DNA of 8,797 nt from an uncultured Lachnospiraceae bacterium (GCA_910580195.1 CAJTWA010000025.1:52406-61202), one strand, 5' to 3'; shown: positions 1 to 4,922, numbered from the stretch's first letter. Numbers and translations: made by a program. Notes: generated by a model from the letters alone, not told the origin.

Positions 1-109
1 CATTTCCCCCGAACCCACCACCCAGAATTGCCGTCCGCCGCCATTTCCCCTGAACCCACCCAGAATTACCCTCCCCCGCCAAATCCCCCGCCCAAAAATA
101 ATTTCCCCC
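1..109. repeat. C-rich degenerate tandem repeats
   Basis: About 40-bp units start at 1 and 42 (CATTTCCCC[C/T]GAACCCACC, then CAGAATT, then a CCG-rich tail). Decayed partial copies start near 80 (CAAATCCCCCG) and 100 (AATTTCCCCCA). Unit 2 lacks a 3-base ACC present in unit 1. The + strand here is C-rich while the rest of the window is purine rich. On the minus strand the C tracts 91-93, 85-89, 73-77 and 69-71 read as four G tracts with loops of 1, 7 and 1 bases, which fits a canonical G-quadruplex pattern. Two minus-strand frames stay open through here, but no start or ribosome binding site supports a gene. Role unknown; origin-proximal or divergent intergenic DNA are both possible. Confidence 0.6.
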
Positions 110-110
110 A

Positions 111-127
111 AAAACTCGATAAGTTTT
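111..127. repeat. Small inverted repeat before tandem terminators
   Basis: AAAACT (111-116) and AGTTTT (122-127) are perfect reverse complements around the 5-base loop CGATA. It is A/T rich and weak as an RNA hairpin. It is the first of three successive hairpins (111-127, 133-171, 202-234) in the leader of the first gene. It could be a protein binding site or nothing. Confidence 0.35.
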
Positions 128-132
128 AGAAT

Positions 133-178
133 GAAATTCGACAAGAGGTATTAAAGCCTCTGCCGAATTTCTTTTTTT
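133..178 (+). terminator. Intrinsic terminator 1
   Basis: GAAATTCG (133-140) pairs with CGAATTTC (164-171). Inside it AGAGG (144-148) pairs with CCTCT (157-161) around TATTAAAG. Seven T residues follow (172-178). The order of stem then T tract places it on the + strand. It would stop transcription entering from upstream or made in the leader. On the minus strand no T tract follows the stem. Confidence 0.75.
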
Positions 179-201
179 ATTGAAATAGCAGAGAAAAGGG
201 A

Positions 202-243
202 AAGCGTGCAGAGTGTAGAAACTCTAGCACGCTTATTTTTTTT
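202..243 (+). terminator. Intrinsic terminator 2, just before the first gene
   Basis: AAGCGTGC (202-209) pairs with GCACGCTT (227-234), with an inner stem AGAGT (210-214) / ACTCT (221-225) and loop GTAGAA. Eight T residues follow at 236-243. The T tract ends only 5 bases before the GAAAGAGAGG ribosome binding site at 249-258. There is almost no room for a promoter between this terminator and the first start codon, so readthrough, antitermination or attenuation control is possible. It may instead simply be the end of an upstream operon. Confidence 0.75.
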
Positions 244-267
244 ACGACGAAAGAGAGGTAAGTAACT

Positions 268-702
268 ATGATGTATGAAGAATTTGAAAAAATCAGCGGG
301 TGCGAAATCAGCTACAAGCAGTACGACGAAATAATAGAGCCTATGTATATGGCGCTGAACATGGATAAATACACATTCTGCGAAATGATAAAACCGACAG
401 CAAAGAAAATGGAGCGTGAGGCGAGGATTGAAAAGGAAGAGGCAGCCGCAAAGAAGTTAGACAAAATTAGAGTTGTGACGGCTGAAAACGCATACGGATA
501 CACTTATTTTGAGGCAGAGGCAATAAGGTACAACAAAGAAAAGAAAACCGTAACAGCAAAGCCTATTGAGTGGACGTATGGAACGTATGAAAGAGGAAGC
601 TCACCGCAGGGCTGCTGGTGGACGAGCTGGGGCTATAAAAGCAAGGCAAAAGATAATAAGGACGGGACATTTACACTAAAACTTGAAAGAGTGGCAATGT
701 GA
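268..702 (+). CDS. Hypothetical protein, 144 aa
   Basis: I do not recognise this family. The ATG at 268 is followed at once by a second ATG at 271; the ribosome binding site GAAAGAGAGG (249-258) serves either. An in-frame TAA lies at 259, so no upstream extension is possible. Residues 1-65 look helical and charged, with a Lys/Glu-rich stretch around 45-66 (KKMEREARIEKEEAAAKK) suggesting a short coiled coil. The C-terminal half, about 67-144, looks like beta strands with many aromatics, including a CWWTSWGY cluster near 116-123. There is no signal peptide or membrane segment. It is the first gene of the + strand array and sits directly behind two terminators. Probably an early accessory protein of the element; function unknown. 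Confidence 0.8.
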   Translation: MMYEEFEKISGCEISYKQYDEIIEPMYMALNMDKYTFCEMIKPTAKKMEREARIEKEEAAAKKLDKIRVVTAENAYGYTYFEAEAIRYNKEKKTVTAKPIEWTYGTYERGSSPQGCWWTSWGYKSKAKDNKDGTFTLKLERVAM

Positions 703-750
703 TAGAACAAAGGGCGGCGAGAGCCGCACACATAGAAAGGAGCAGGGACA

Positions 751-942
751 ATGGCAAGGAAGTACAAGAGATTGCGCTATGAGGACAGACGGACAATAGA
801 AAAGATGCTTAAGGCTGGCGACAGCATAGTAGAAATTGCGGCAGCAGTGGGAACGCATAGGGACACAATTTATAAGGAGCTTAACCGTAGCGGCGCAGAC
901 CAGCACACATATACAGCAGATGCAGCGCAGGCAACATTATAA
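751..942 (+). CDS. Small HTH_38-type (IS30-like) helix-turn-helix protein
   Basis: A 63-aa protein starting at ATG 751, with AAAGGAG (736-742) eight bases upstream. Residues 7-47 resemble the N-terminal HTH_38 domain of IS30-family transposases: RLRYEDRRTIEKMLKAG, then SIVEIAAAVG, then recognition helix THRDTIYKELNRSG, followed by a YTADAAQ segment matching the family's Y-x-A-x-x-AQ tail. The DDE catalytic domain is absent and the protein ends cleanly at TAA, so it is a stand-alone DNA-binding domain rather than a transposase. It may act as a small regulator of the element. Alternatively it is a domesticated transposase remnant. The family-level call is fairly secure; the role is inferred. 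Confidence 0.8.
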   Translation: MARKYKRLRYEDRRTIEKMLKAGDSIVEIAAAVGTHRDTIYKELNRSGADQHTYTADAAQATL

Positions 943-956
943 CCAAGAGGGATAAC

Positions 957-966
957 GAAAGAGAGG
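957..966 (+). promoter_or_regulatory. Ribosome binding site pointing to GTG 974
   Basis: GAAAGAGAGG at 957-966 is the same motif used by the genes at 268 and 5356. It lies 7 bases before GTG 974, an ideal distance. No comparable site precedes TTG 999. It therefore marks 974 as the natural start of the next gene although the frame from 974 is closed after six codons. Confidence 0.6.
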
Positions 967-998
967 TAGAAAAGTGAAAAAAGGTAAATTTTGAAAAA

Positions 999-1358
999 TT
1001 GCAGGCAGGGGAACTGGTACAAGTGCCACGTACTCAATTTGCGCCGCAGCGGTACGGTTGGAATGGCTGGCTATTCAGCGAGGCGGTAGTTATAAGAAGA
1101 GCCAGAAGTAAAAAGAATAATAAGCCTATGGTAGTGGTGGAAATGCGGACACCGAAAAGCAGCAATGATTACGGAACAATAGAAAAGGCTTTCTATGCAG
1201 AGTATGTATTTCAAACAAATGCAGCAGCAATAGCAAAGAAGTTTTTGGCAGAGGACAACGTAACGACTAAAGAGGAATTTTACAAATTTATAGAAAGGGA
1301 CGACGTGACGGGCTGCGACTGGATAAAGTTTCTGATAGATAAGGGATTTCTATTTTGA
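999..1358 (+). CDS. Hypothetical protein, start disrupted by a one-base shift
   Basis: The open frame from TTG 999 gives 119 aa, but TTG 999 has no ribosome binding site. The good site at 957-966 serves GTG 974, whose frame stops at TGA 992-994 after six codons. Removing one A from the A6 run at 977-982 joins GTG 974 to the long frame and gives the natural-looking N-terminus MKKVNFEKLQAGELVQV. So this is probably a gene of about 127 aa with a one-base insertion, a sequencing error, or slippage in the A tract. The body shows a beta-rich first half with basic residues (VIRRARSKKNNK about 32-43 of the short form) and a helical C-terminus. I do not recognise the family. It is the last gene before a 428-base stretch without a clear protein gene. 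Confidence 0.65.
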   Translation: MQAGELVQVPRTQFAPQRYGWNGWLFSEAVVIRRARSKKNNKPMVVVEMRTPKSSNDYGTIEKAFYAEYVFQTNAAAIAKKFLAEDNVTTKEEFYKFIERDDVTGCDWIKFLIDKGFLF

Positions 1359-1383
1359 CATAGGCGGTAGCAGCCGCCAGTAC

Positions 1384-1476
1384 CCGCCCTTAATTTAATG
1401 GCAGAATACCGAGCTTGTGACTGACTATAGCAGTACAAGCCTATAGCGGGGCGTTGGTTCAATTCCAGCAGGGCGG
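1384..1476 (+). tRNA. tRNA-like cloverleaf with abnormal anticodon arm
   Basis: Acceptor CCGCCCT (1384-1390) pairs perfectly with AGGGCGG (1470-1476). TA follows as positions 8-9. The D arm is ATTT (1393-1396), loop AATGGCA, GAAT (1404-1407). The T arm is GTTGG (1453-1457), loop TTCAATT, CCAGC (1465-1469). These are canonical. The 44 bases between D and T arms (1409-1452) do not form a normal 5-bp stem and 7-base loop. The best fold is a long arm: GCTTGT/ACAAGC (1413-1418/1435-1440), then ACTG/CAGT (1420-1423/1431-1434), with loop ACTATAG. CCG/CGG (1409-1411/1447-1449) may close it. A type II reading with a variable stem TATAG/CTATA is weaker because the anticodon stem then has only two pairs. 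No CCA is encoded; TTTTGG follows. It could be a decayed or rearranged tRNA, or a tRNA mimic. Confidence 0.5.
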
Positions 1477-1786
1477 TTTTGGTAGTAGGCATGGCGAGCC
1501 TGCACCAGAGGGCAGCAAGCTAATAGCTGCATCTGGATACCGTGATAAAAATAGCAGCGGTCATACCAGCTAGAGAGTATGTGGACGGTCAACAAGTTTT
1601 CTGCGGCTTTTTAATGTGAAAAGCAGCCCACACGGTAAATAACACGCCAGAGCAGGAGTATAGCGGCATGGAAAGACAGAGAGCGCCGCCGAAAGGAAAG
1701 GTTTAAGGGATTTGGCAAGGCAAGGAATTGTATATCACGGTGGCGGCGGCAGTAGTAATGCAGGCTGCCGCCAAAAGAGGCAGGAA
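1477..1786 (+). other. Non-coding stretch with several small hairpins
   Basis: I see no convincing protein gene between the tRNA-like element and the membrane-protein gene. One frame is open from 1421 to 1642 except for a TAG near 1571, but it has no start with a ribosome binding site and overlaps the tRNA-like element. Inverted repeats include AGGC/GCCT (1487-1490/1498-1501), GCAGC/GCTGC (1512-1516/1526-1530), CATAC/GTATG (1562-1566/1577-1581) and GCTTTT/AAAAGC (1606-1611/1619-1624). The strongest is GGCGGCAG/CTGCCGCC (1745-1752/1765-1772), ending just before the AAAAGAGG site for ATG 1787. The stretch may be a structured leader RNA. Confidence 0.4.
1668..1706 (+). CDS. Possible 12-aa leader peptide
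   Basis: ATG 1668 has a reasonable site AGCAGGAG (1651-1658) nine bases upstream and encodes MERQRAPPKGKV before TAA. Its last codons contain GAAAGGAAAGG, which can serve as a ribosome binding site for TTG 1712. Such a very short frame can arise by chance. If translated it could couple to, or regulate, the downstream membrane-protein gene. Confidence 0.2.
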   Translation: MERQRAPPKGKV

Positions 1787-2143
1787 ATGAGAGCAGCATA
1801 TAAGGAATATGAGAACAGTTATATAAACGGCTACGCAGATGCCTTAGAAGATATGCGGCGCTGGCAGCAGGCAAGGCAGCAGCAGGAACGGGAAAGACAA
1901 GCCCGCCGCTGGTATTTCCTTAAGCAGAGGGCGCTAGGGGCAGCAGTGCTGGTATTTACCGTGCTGGCGGTATGGATTTTAGAGGGCGACGCAACAATAG
2001 CGCTTATCACAGTACCGCTGGGGCTTGCGCTGATATTCAGCAGGCAAAAGCTGGTAGTAAATGATTATTACTTTGAAACAGAAGAGAGGGCAGAACATGG
2101 GAAGAGGACACAAAGAGGCAGCAGTAGACGAGTACGGATTTAA
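1787..2143 (+). CDS. Small membrane protein, 118 aa
   Basis: ATG 1787 follows AAAAGAGG (1773-1780) at six bases and gives a protein starting MRAAYKEYENSYINGY. A longer form from TTG 1712 (143 aa, site GAAAGGAAAGG) is possible, but it adds a Gly-rich segment coinciding with a GC-rich hairpin (1745-1772), so I favour 1787. Residues 1-46 are charged and helical with a Gln/Arg-rich stretch (RRWQQARQQQERERQARR) likely to be cytosolic. Two hydrophobic segments follow, about 53-68 (LGAAVLVFTVLAVWIL) and 73-89 (IALITVPLGLALIF). The tail is polar and basic. The 3' end overlaps the next gene by 47 bases in another frame. No family is recognised. Confidence 0.65.
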   Translation: MRAAYKEYENSYINGYADALEDMRRWQQARQQQERERQARRWYFLKQRALGAAVLVFTVLAVWILEGDATIALITVPLGLALIFSRQKLVVNDYYFETEERAEHGKRTQRGSSRRVRI

Positions 2144-2915
2144 AAGAGATTACGTAGATTTATGGGGCGACGGCAGCAGGGATAGACGGGACGAGCGCAC
2201 ACTTATTACGGCGGGCAACTGGATAATGATTATTAAGAGCCTGCCAGTATCGGACGCAGTAGCACCGCAGCTTTACGGTATTTACTGGGCTGTACCTTTT
2301 GTACGTGAGGGGAAAGCTGGCACTAAGGATAAGCTGGGGCGTTGGAGTGGGACGGAGATAAAAACGCTGGTAGGTGTGGACGAATACGGCAGGCAGTGTG
2401 CAAAAATCTATACGCCGCATGAAGTAAAGATTTTTCCAGACGAGTACAGCATATTAACGCCAGAACGCTTAGAAGAGTATAAGCAGGCAGGCTGGTATTT
2501 GCAGGAAGTAAATGCAAAAGCAGAGCAGCCGTTAAACATGGATATTATCAACGACGGCAGGGCGATTGTGGAAGAGGAAAGAGAAATAATTTGGGCGCTG
2601 ATGCTAGAGGGATTGACAGAGCAGCAGGCGTGCGAAGAGTATTTTTTAACACATTTTAATGCTGTATGTCGCCCTGCGGTATGGGATTACCCAGTAGCAA
2701 GGGGGAAAGTGCATCCGACGCAAAAGCCGCTGGAACTGATACAAGAGCTAATAATTGCAAGCAGTGATATTGGGGATTTAGTCTTTGACCCGTGCATAGG
2801 CAGTGGGACAACGGCGGTAGCAGCAATTAAGACCGAGAGAAACTTTTTGGGGTGCGAAATAAGCAAAGAATATTGCGAGGTAGCGGCTGAAAGGGTGATG
2901 CAGGCGGCATTATGA
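2097..2915 (+). CDS. DNA methyltransferase C-terminal half fused to an unknown N-terminus
   Basis: ATG 2097 follows GAAGAGAGGG (2081-2090) at six bases, giving 272 aa. The in-frame ATG 2061 has no such site. Residues 181-258 match the C-terminal half of N6_N4_Mtase (PF01555) beta-class enzymes: CRPAVWDYPVARGKVHPTQKP (181-201), the AdoMet-binding motif FDPCIGSGTTA (220-230) and the LGCEISKEYCEVAAERV helix (241-257). In this class the catalytic [DNS]PP[YFW] motif should lie in the N-terminal half. It is absent; there is no Pro-Pro anywhere. Residues 1-180 are an unrecognised segment containing WIMIIKSLP and repeated DEYG. So this looks like a deletion fusion or an AdoMet-binding relic that can no longer methylate alone. 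Its stop overlaps the next start (ATGA). Confidence 0.8.
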   Translation: MGRGHKEAAVDEYGFKRDYVDLWGDGSRDRRDERTLITAGNWIMIIKSLPVSDAVAPQLYGIYWAVPFVREGKAGTKDKLGRWSGTEIKTLVGVDEYGRQCAKIYTPHEVKIFPDEYSILTPERLEEYKQAGWYLQEVNAKAEQPLNMDIINDGRAIVEEEREIIWALMLEGLTEQQACEEYFLTHFNAVCRPAVWDYPVARGKVHPTQKPLELIQELIIASSDIGDLVFDPCIGSGTTAVAAIKTERNFLGCEISKEYCEVAAERVMQAAL

Positions 2916-3160
2916 CAGCCCGTGAAATCTGCTACAGCTACCGCAGCGCACGGCATAAGGCGCAGCAAATACAGATACTTGCAGAGCTGAACGGTGTAGA
3001 CAGTTTGGAAATAATCAAGGTTTTAGTGCGTGGCGGGGAAAAGCTGCCAGACAGCACGGTAAATAAGCTATTTAAGCGGCTTGACAAGCTGGAAGTGGAG
3101 ATAAGCGAAAGGGAGCGGGAATATAAGGCGATAGCGGCGGCATTGAAAGGAGAGCTATAA
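2912..3160 (+). CDS. Small helical phage-type protein, 82 aa
   Basis: ATG 2912 overlaps the TGA of the methyltransferase-like gene in an ATGA junction, so it is probably translated by coupling. The protein is all-helical in character. Residues 2-45 (MTAREICYSYRSARHKAQQ, then ILAELNGVDSLEIIKVLV) resemble a type of small orphan I associate with Firmicute phages and prophages, with a short helix-turn-helix-like layout. Residues 53-78 form a charged heptad-like coiled coil (NKLFKRLDKLEVEISERERE). No catalytic motif is seen. It may be a small DNA-binding or adaptor protein; the function is unknown. Its last codons carry the ribosome binding site for the next gene. Confidence 0.75.
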   Translation: MTAREICYSYRSARHKAQQIQILAELNGVDSLEIIKVLVRGGEKLPDSTVNKLFKRLDKLEVEISEREREYKAIAAALKGEL

Positions 3161-3163
3161 AAA

Positions 3164-3652
3164 GTGAGGAAAGTATACATATGCAGCCCGTATAGGGCAA
3201 AGGACAGCGCACAGCTGGATAGAAACATAGATTATGCGCAGGCGCTTACAAAGCGGGCGTTAGAGGCGGGATTAGCGCCGATTACGCCACATTTATATAT
3301 GACGCAGTGCTTAAATGAGGACAAGCCAGAGGAACGGGCGGCAGGCATGGCAGCAGGCTTAACGCTGCTGAAAGGCTGCGACTTTGTTATAGTGGGCGTT
3401 AAGTACGGGATAAGCGAGGGAATGAGCGCCGAAATAGCGGCGGCAGATGCGGCAGGCATAGAAGTAGTGAACGCAGACAAGCTGCGGCACAAGCTGGAAT
3501 ATGACCGCAGGGCATGGCTGGAAGAGTACGCAAAGCTGCACGCCTGCGAGTTTTGCAGGGGCAGCAGGCTACACACTTGCACAAGCTACCGCTGCCAGCA
3601 GCCCTACAGAGAGGCTTACAAGTATGCAGAGAAACATTTTACAAGTGGATAA
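3164..3652 (+). CDS. DUF4406-like (nucleoside deoxyribosyltransferase-fold) protein with Cys tail
   Basis: GTG 3164 follows AAAGGAGAG (3146-3154) at nine bases; 162 aa. Residues 1-103 show the DUF4406/nucleoside 2-deoxyribosyltransferase-like pattern: KVYICSPYRA (3-12), then N21, PHLYMTQCL (42-50), a conserved Arg-x3-Gly region (58-61), GCDFVIVGVKYGISEGMSAEI (71-91) and GIEVV (98-102). SPYR, the GISEGM loop and the following Glu fit a nucleotide-binding site of that fold. The family is common in phages and thought to act in nucleotide metabolism or sensing; the true substrate is unknown. Residues 128-144 add CxxC...C-x4-C, a possible zinc knuckle beyond the core domain. It is the last gene before the candidate origin. 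Confidence 0.8.
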   Translation: MRKVYICSPYRAKDSAQLDRNIDYAQALTKRALEAGLAPITPHLYMTQCLNEDKPEERAAGMAAGLTLLKGCDFVIVGVKYGISEGMSAEIAAADAAGIEVVNADKLRHKLEYDRRAWLEEYAKLHACEFCRGSRLHTCTSYRCQQPYREAYKYAEKHFTSG

Positions 3653-3832
3653 AGGAAAAGCCCCTACGGTACGGGAATACCATAGGGGCTAAGCTATACA
3701 GCTTTTACAACCTAAAACCAGTATATCACTGTATGGCGAAAATATCAAGAAAAATGCGGGCTGCAAGCCTGCTTTATCACTTGATAAAAGTATTAGCTTT
3801 AGGACAAGGCTACCCAGAAAAGGAGAAAAAAT
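3653..3832. other. Candidate replication origin (dso) and rep control region
   Basis: This 180-base gap directly before the rolling-circle initiator is packed with symmetry. It holds a 32-base hairpin (3659-3690), a small AAGCT/AGCTT hairpin with loop ATAC (3691-3704), an imperfect GCGGGCT/AGCCTGC repeat (3756-3762/3766-3772) and TTTATCA/TGATAAA (3773-3779/3782-3788). The short word TATCA[C/A][T/G] occurs at 3724, 3743 and 3775, and inverted at 3781-3786. HUH initiators often nick within a hairpin close to their own gene, so this is the best origin candidate. No confident -35/-10 promoter is visible. The nick site cannot be assigned from sequence alone. Confidence 0.5.
3659..3690. repeat. Strong symmetric hairpin upstream of rep
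   Basis: AGCCCCTA (3659-3666) pairs with TAGGGGCT (3683-3690). After one C/A mismatch, GGTA (3668-3671) pairs with TACC (3678-3681) around loop CGGGAA. No T tract follows directly, so it is not a classic terminator. Its place before the HUH initiator makes it a candidate nick-site hairpin. Confidence 0.7.
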
Positions 3833-4600
3833 ATGCCATACGTGGAGAGGATTACAAGGGCTGGTAAAACCATAGAGATAGAGCGTTATTTTACAAGCAG
3901 ATATAAAAAGCAGGGGATAAAGAGGGGGGATAAGGTAAAGCCCACCACAGAGCAGCAGGAGAAAATAAACACAAGGCAGGCAGAAAGAAAGCTGCGTATT
4001 CTGATAAATGCCAACTACGGCTATGGCGACTATCATTTAGTGCTGGACTACATACGGAAAAAGGGAGAGCCAGAGAGAACCAGAGAGCAGATGCGGCAGG
4101 ATATGGATATATTTTTGAGGGAGTGCCGCAAGGAGTATAAAAAGGCTGGGCTAGAGTTTAAATACATACACGTAATGGAGATAGGCAAGAAAGGTGCAAG
4201 ACACCACCACTTAGTTATAAACAAGATTGATACAGAGATATTGCAGCGTTGCTGGTATAAGGCATATGAGGGGCATAACAGGGTAAAAGTATTTCCTCTG
4301 GACGACAGCGGACAGTACGCAGAGCTGGCAGCATATTTGATTAAATACACAGACACACACAGAAAGGCAGAGGACGGGGCGCTACAAGGCAAGCGCTGGA
4401 ACTGTAGCAAGAATTTAGTAAGACCAGAGCCAGAGATAAGGATAATTTCAGACAGAGAATGGTTTAAGGCAGAGGCAAGACCGATAAAGGGCTACTACGT
4501 AGACAAGGACAGCGTAAGCAAGGGAGTACATAGCCCAGAGTATTACGGATATGGGTATTTCAGATACACGCTTGTAAAAATGGAGAAAGAGGGGGGATAA
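3833..4600 (+). CDS. HUH-type rolling-circle replication initiator (Rep)
   Basis: ATG 3833 follows GAAAAGGAG (3817-3825) at seven bases; 255 aa. HUH endonucleases nick one origin strand, join to the 5' phosphate through tyrosine and start rolling-circle replication. The signature parts are in order: motif 1-like hydrophobic strand DYHLVLDYI (66-74); motif 2 GARHHHLVIN (121-130), with the metal-binding His pair as HHH; and motif 3 AAYLIKYTDTH (166-176), with Y168 the likely nucleophile and Y172 a second tyrosine. The layout resembles the G2P/ORF2-type replication-associated family of filamentous phages and Firmicute elements. There is no helicase domain, so a host helicase would be needed. The basic N-terminus (1-55) may add DNA contacts. 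Inverted repeats directly upstream fit an origin and autoregulation. Confidence 0.85.
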   Translation: MPYVERITRAGKTIEIERYFTSRYKKQGIKRGDKVKPTTEQQEKINTRQAERKLRILINANYGYGDYHLVLDYIRKKGEPERTREQMRQDMDIFLRECRKEYKKAGLEFKYIHVMEIGKKGARHHHLVINKIDTEILQRCWYKAYEGHNRVKVFPLDDSGQYAELAAYLIKYTDTHRKAEDGALQGKRWNCSKNLVRPEPEIRIISDREWFKAEARPIKGYYVDKDSVSKGVHSPEYYGYGYFRYTLVKMEKEGG

Positions 4601-4601
4601 G

Positions 4602-4766
4602 ATGCAGGCAGTAAAGGTTATAGGGATTGCGGCAGCAGTCATAGGGGCAGGGCTTTTGAGTGCGGGGCTGGCAGCAGTAGGCGCACTGGCGGTAGCCATA
4701 AAGCACGCCAGCGAGGATATGAGGAACTGGGAACGCTGGAACGATAACGACGACAGAGGGGCATAG
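4602..4766 (+). CDS. Tiny membrane protein, 54 aa
   Basis: ATG 4602 lies one base after the rep stop and follows AGAGGGGGG (4588-4596) at five bases, so it is coupled to rep. Residues 4-33 form one long Ala/Gly-rich hydrophobic segment (VKVIGIAAAVIGAGLLSAGL, then AAVGALAVAI), a single transmembrane helix or helical hairpin resembling small holin-like or phage membrane peptides. The tail (34-54) is polar with ERWNDNDD. It ends at TAG, and the next codons GGA ATG are in the same frame as the next gene. Function unknown. Confidence 0.65.
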   Translation: MQAVKVIGIAAAVIGAGLLSAGLAAVGALAVAIKHASEDMRNWERWNDNDDRGA

Positions 4767-4769
4767 GGA

Positions 4770-4922
4770 ATGGGGCAGAGGCTTAAACATTGGCTATTCC
4801 AGAGAGGCAAGAACTGTAAGCACTGCTGCCTATGGTGTGAGTATTACGACCTATGCAGGGCAGACGTGCTGGCGCAGAACGAAAGAGAGGAAAACCACGG
4901 AAAGGAGAGAGCGGGAACATGA
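4770..4922 (+). CDS. Tiny cysteine-rich protein, 50 aa
   Basis: ATG 4770 follows ACAGAGGGG (4753-4761) at eight bases. It encodes a 50-aa protein with C16-x2-C19-C20-x2-C23-x5-C29, a compact set of five cysteines plus H18 that could bind zinc. A basic N-terminus (MGQRLKHWLFQRGKN) precedes it and a charged tail follows. The stop overlaps the VRR-NUC start in an ATGA junction, so the two are probably co-translated. It lies in the same frame as the upstream membrane peptide, separated only by TAG GGA. No family is recognised. Confidence 0.6.
   Translation: MGQRLKHWLFQRGKNCKHCCLWCEYYDLCRADVLAQNEREENHGKERAGT

Noticed and set aside
1..120. Minus-strand open frames through the C-rich repeats.
   Set aside because: Two of three frames are open simply because the strand is G-rich and lacks T; no start codon with a ribosome site was found and the window ends here.
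1421..1642. Open frame across the tRNA-like region, interrupted by one TAG near 1571.
   Set aside because: No start codon with a ribosome site, and the first part coincides with well-paired tRNA arms.
3700..3832. Promoter for rep (for example TTTACA at 3704 or TTGATA at 3781 as -35).
   Set aside because: No matching -10 hexamer at a 16-18 base spacing could be found for either.
3501..3867. Additional + strand open frames overlapping the DUF4406-like gene and running across the rep leader.
   Set aside because: They overlap well-supported genes in another frame, have no ribosome site, and read through the inverted-repeat region.
4853..4921. Longer N-terminus for the VRR-NUC gene from ATG 4853.
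   Set aside because: It lies inside the cysteine-rich gene, lacks a ribosome site, and adds a low-complexity basic stretch; ATG 4919 has a strong GGAAAGGAGAG site.
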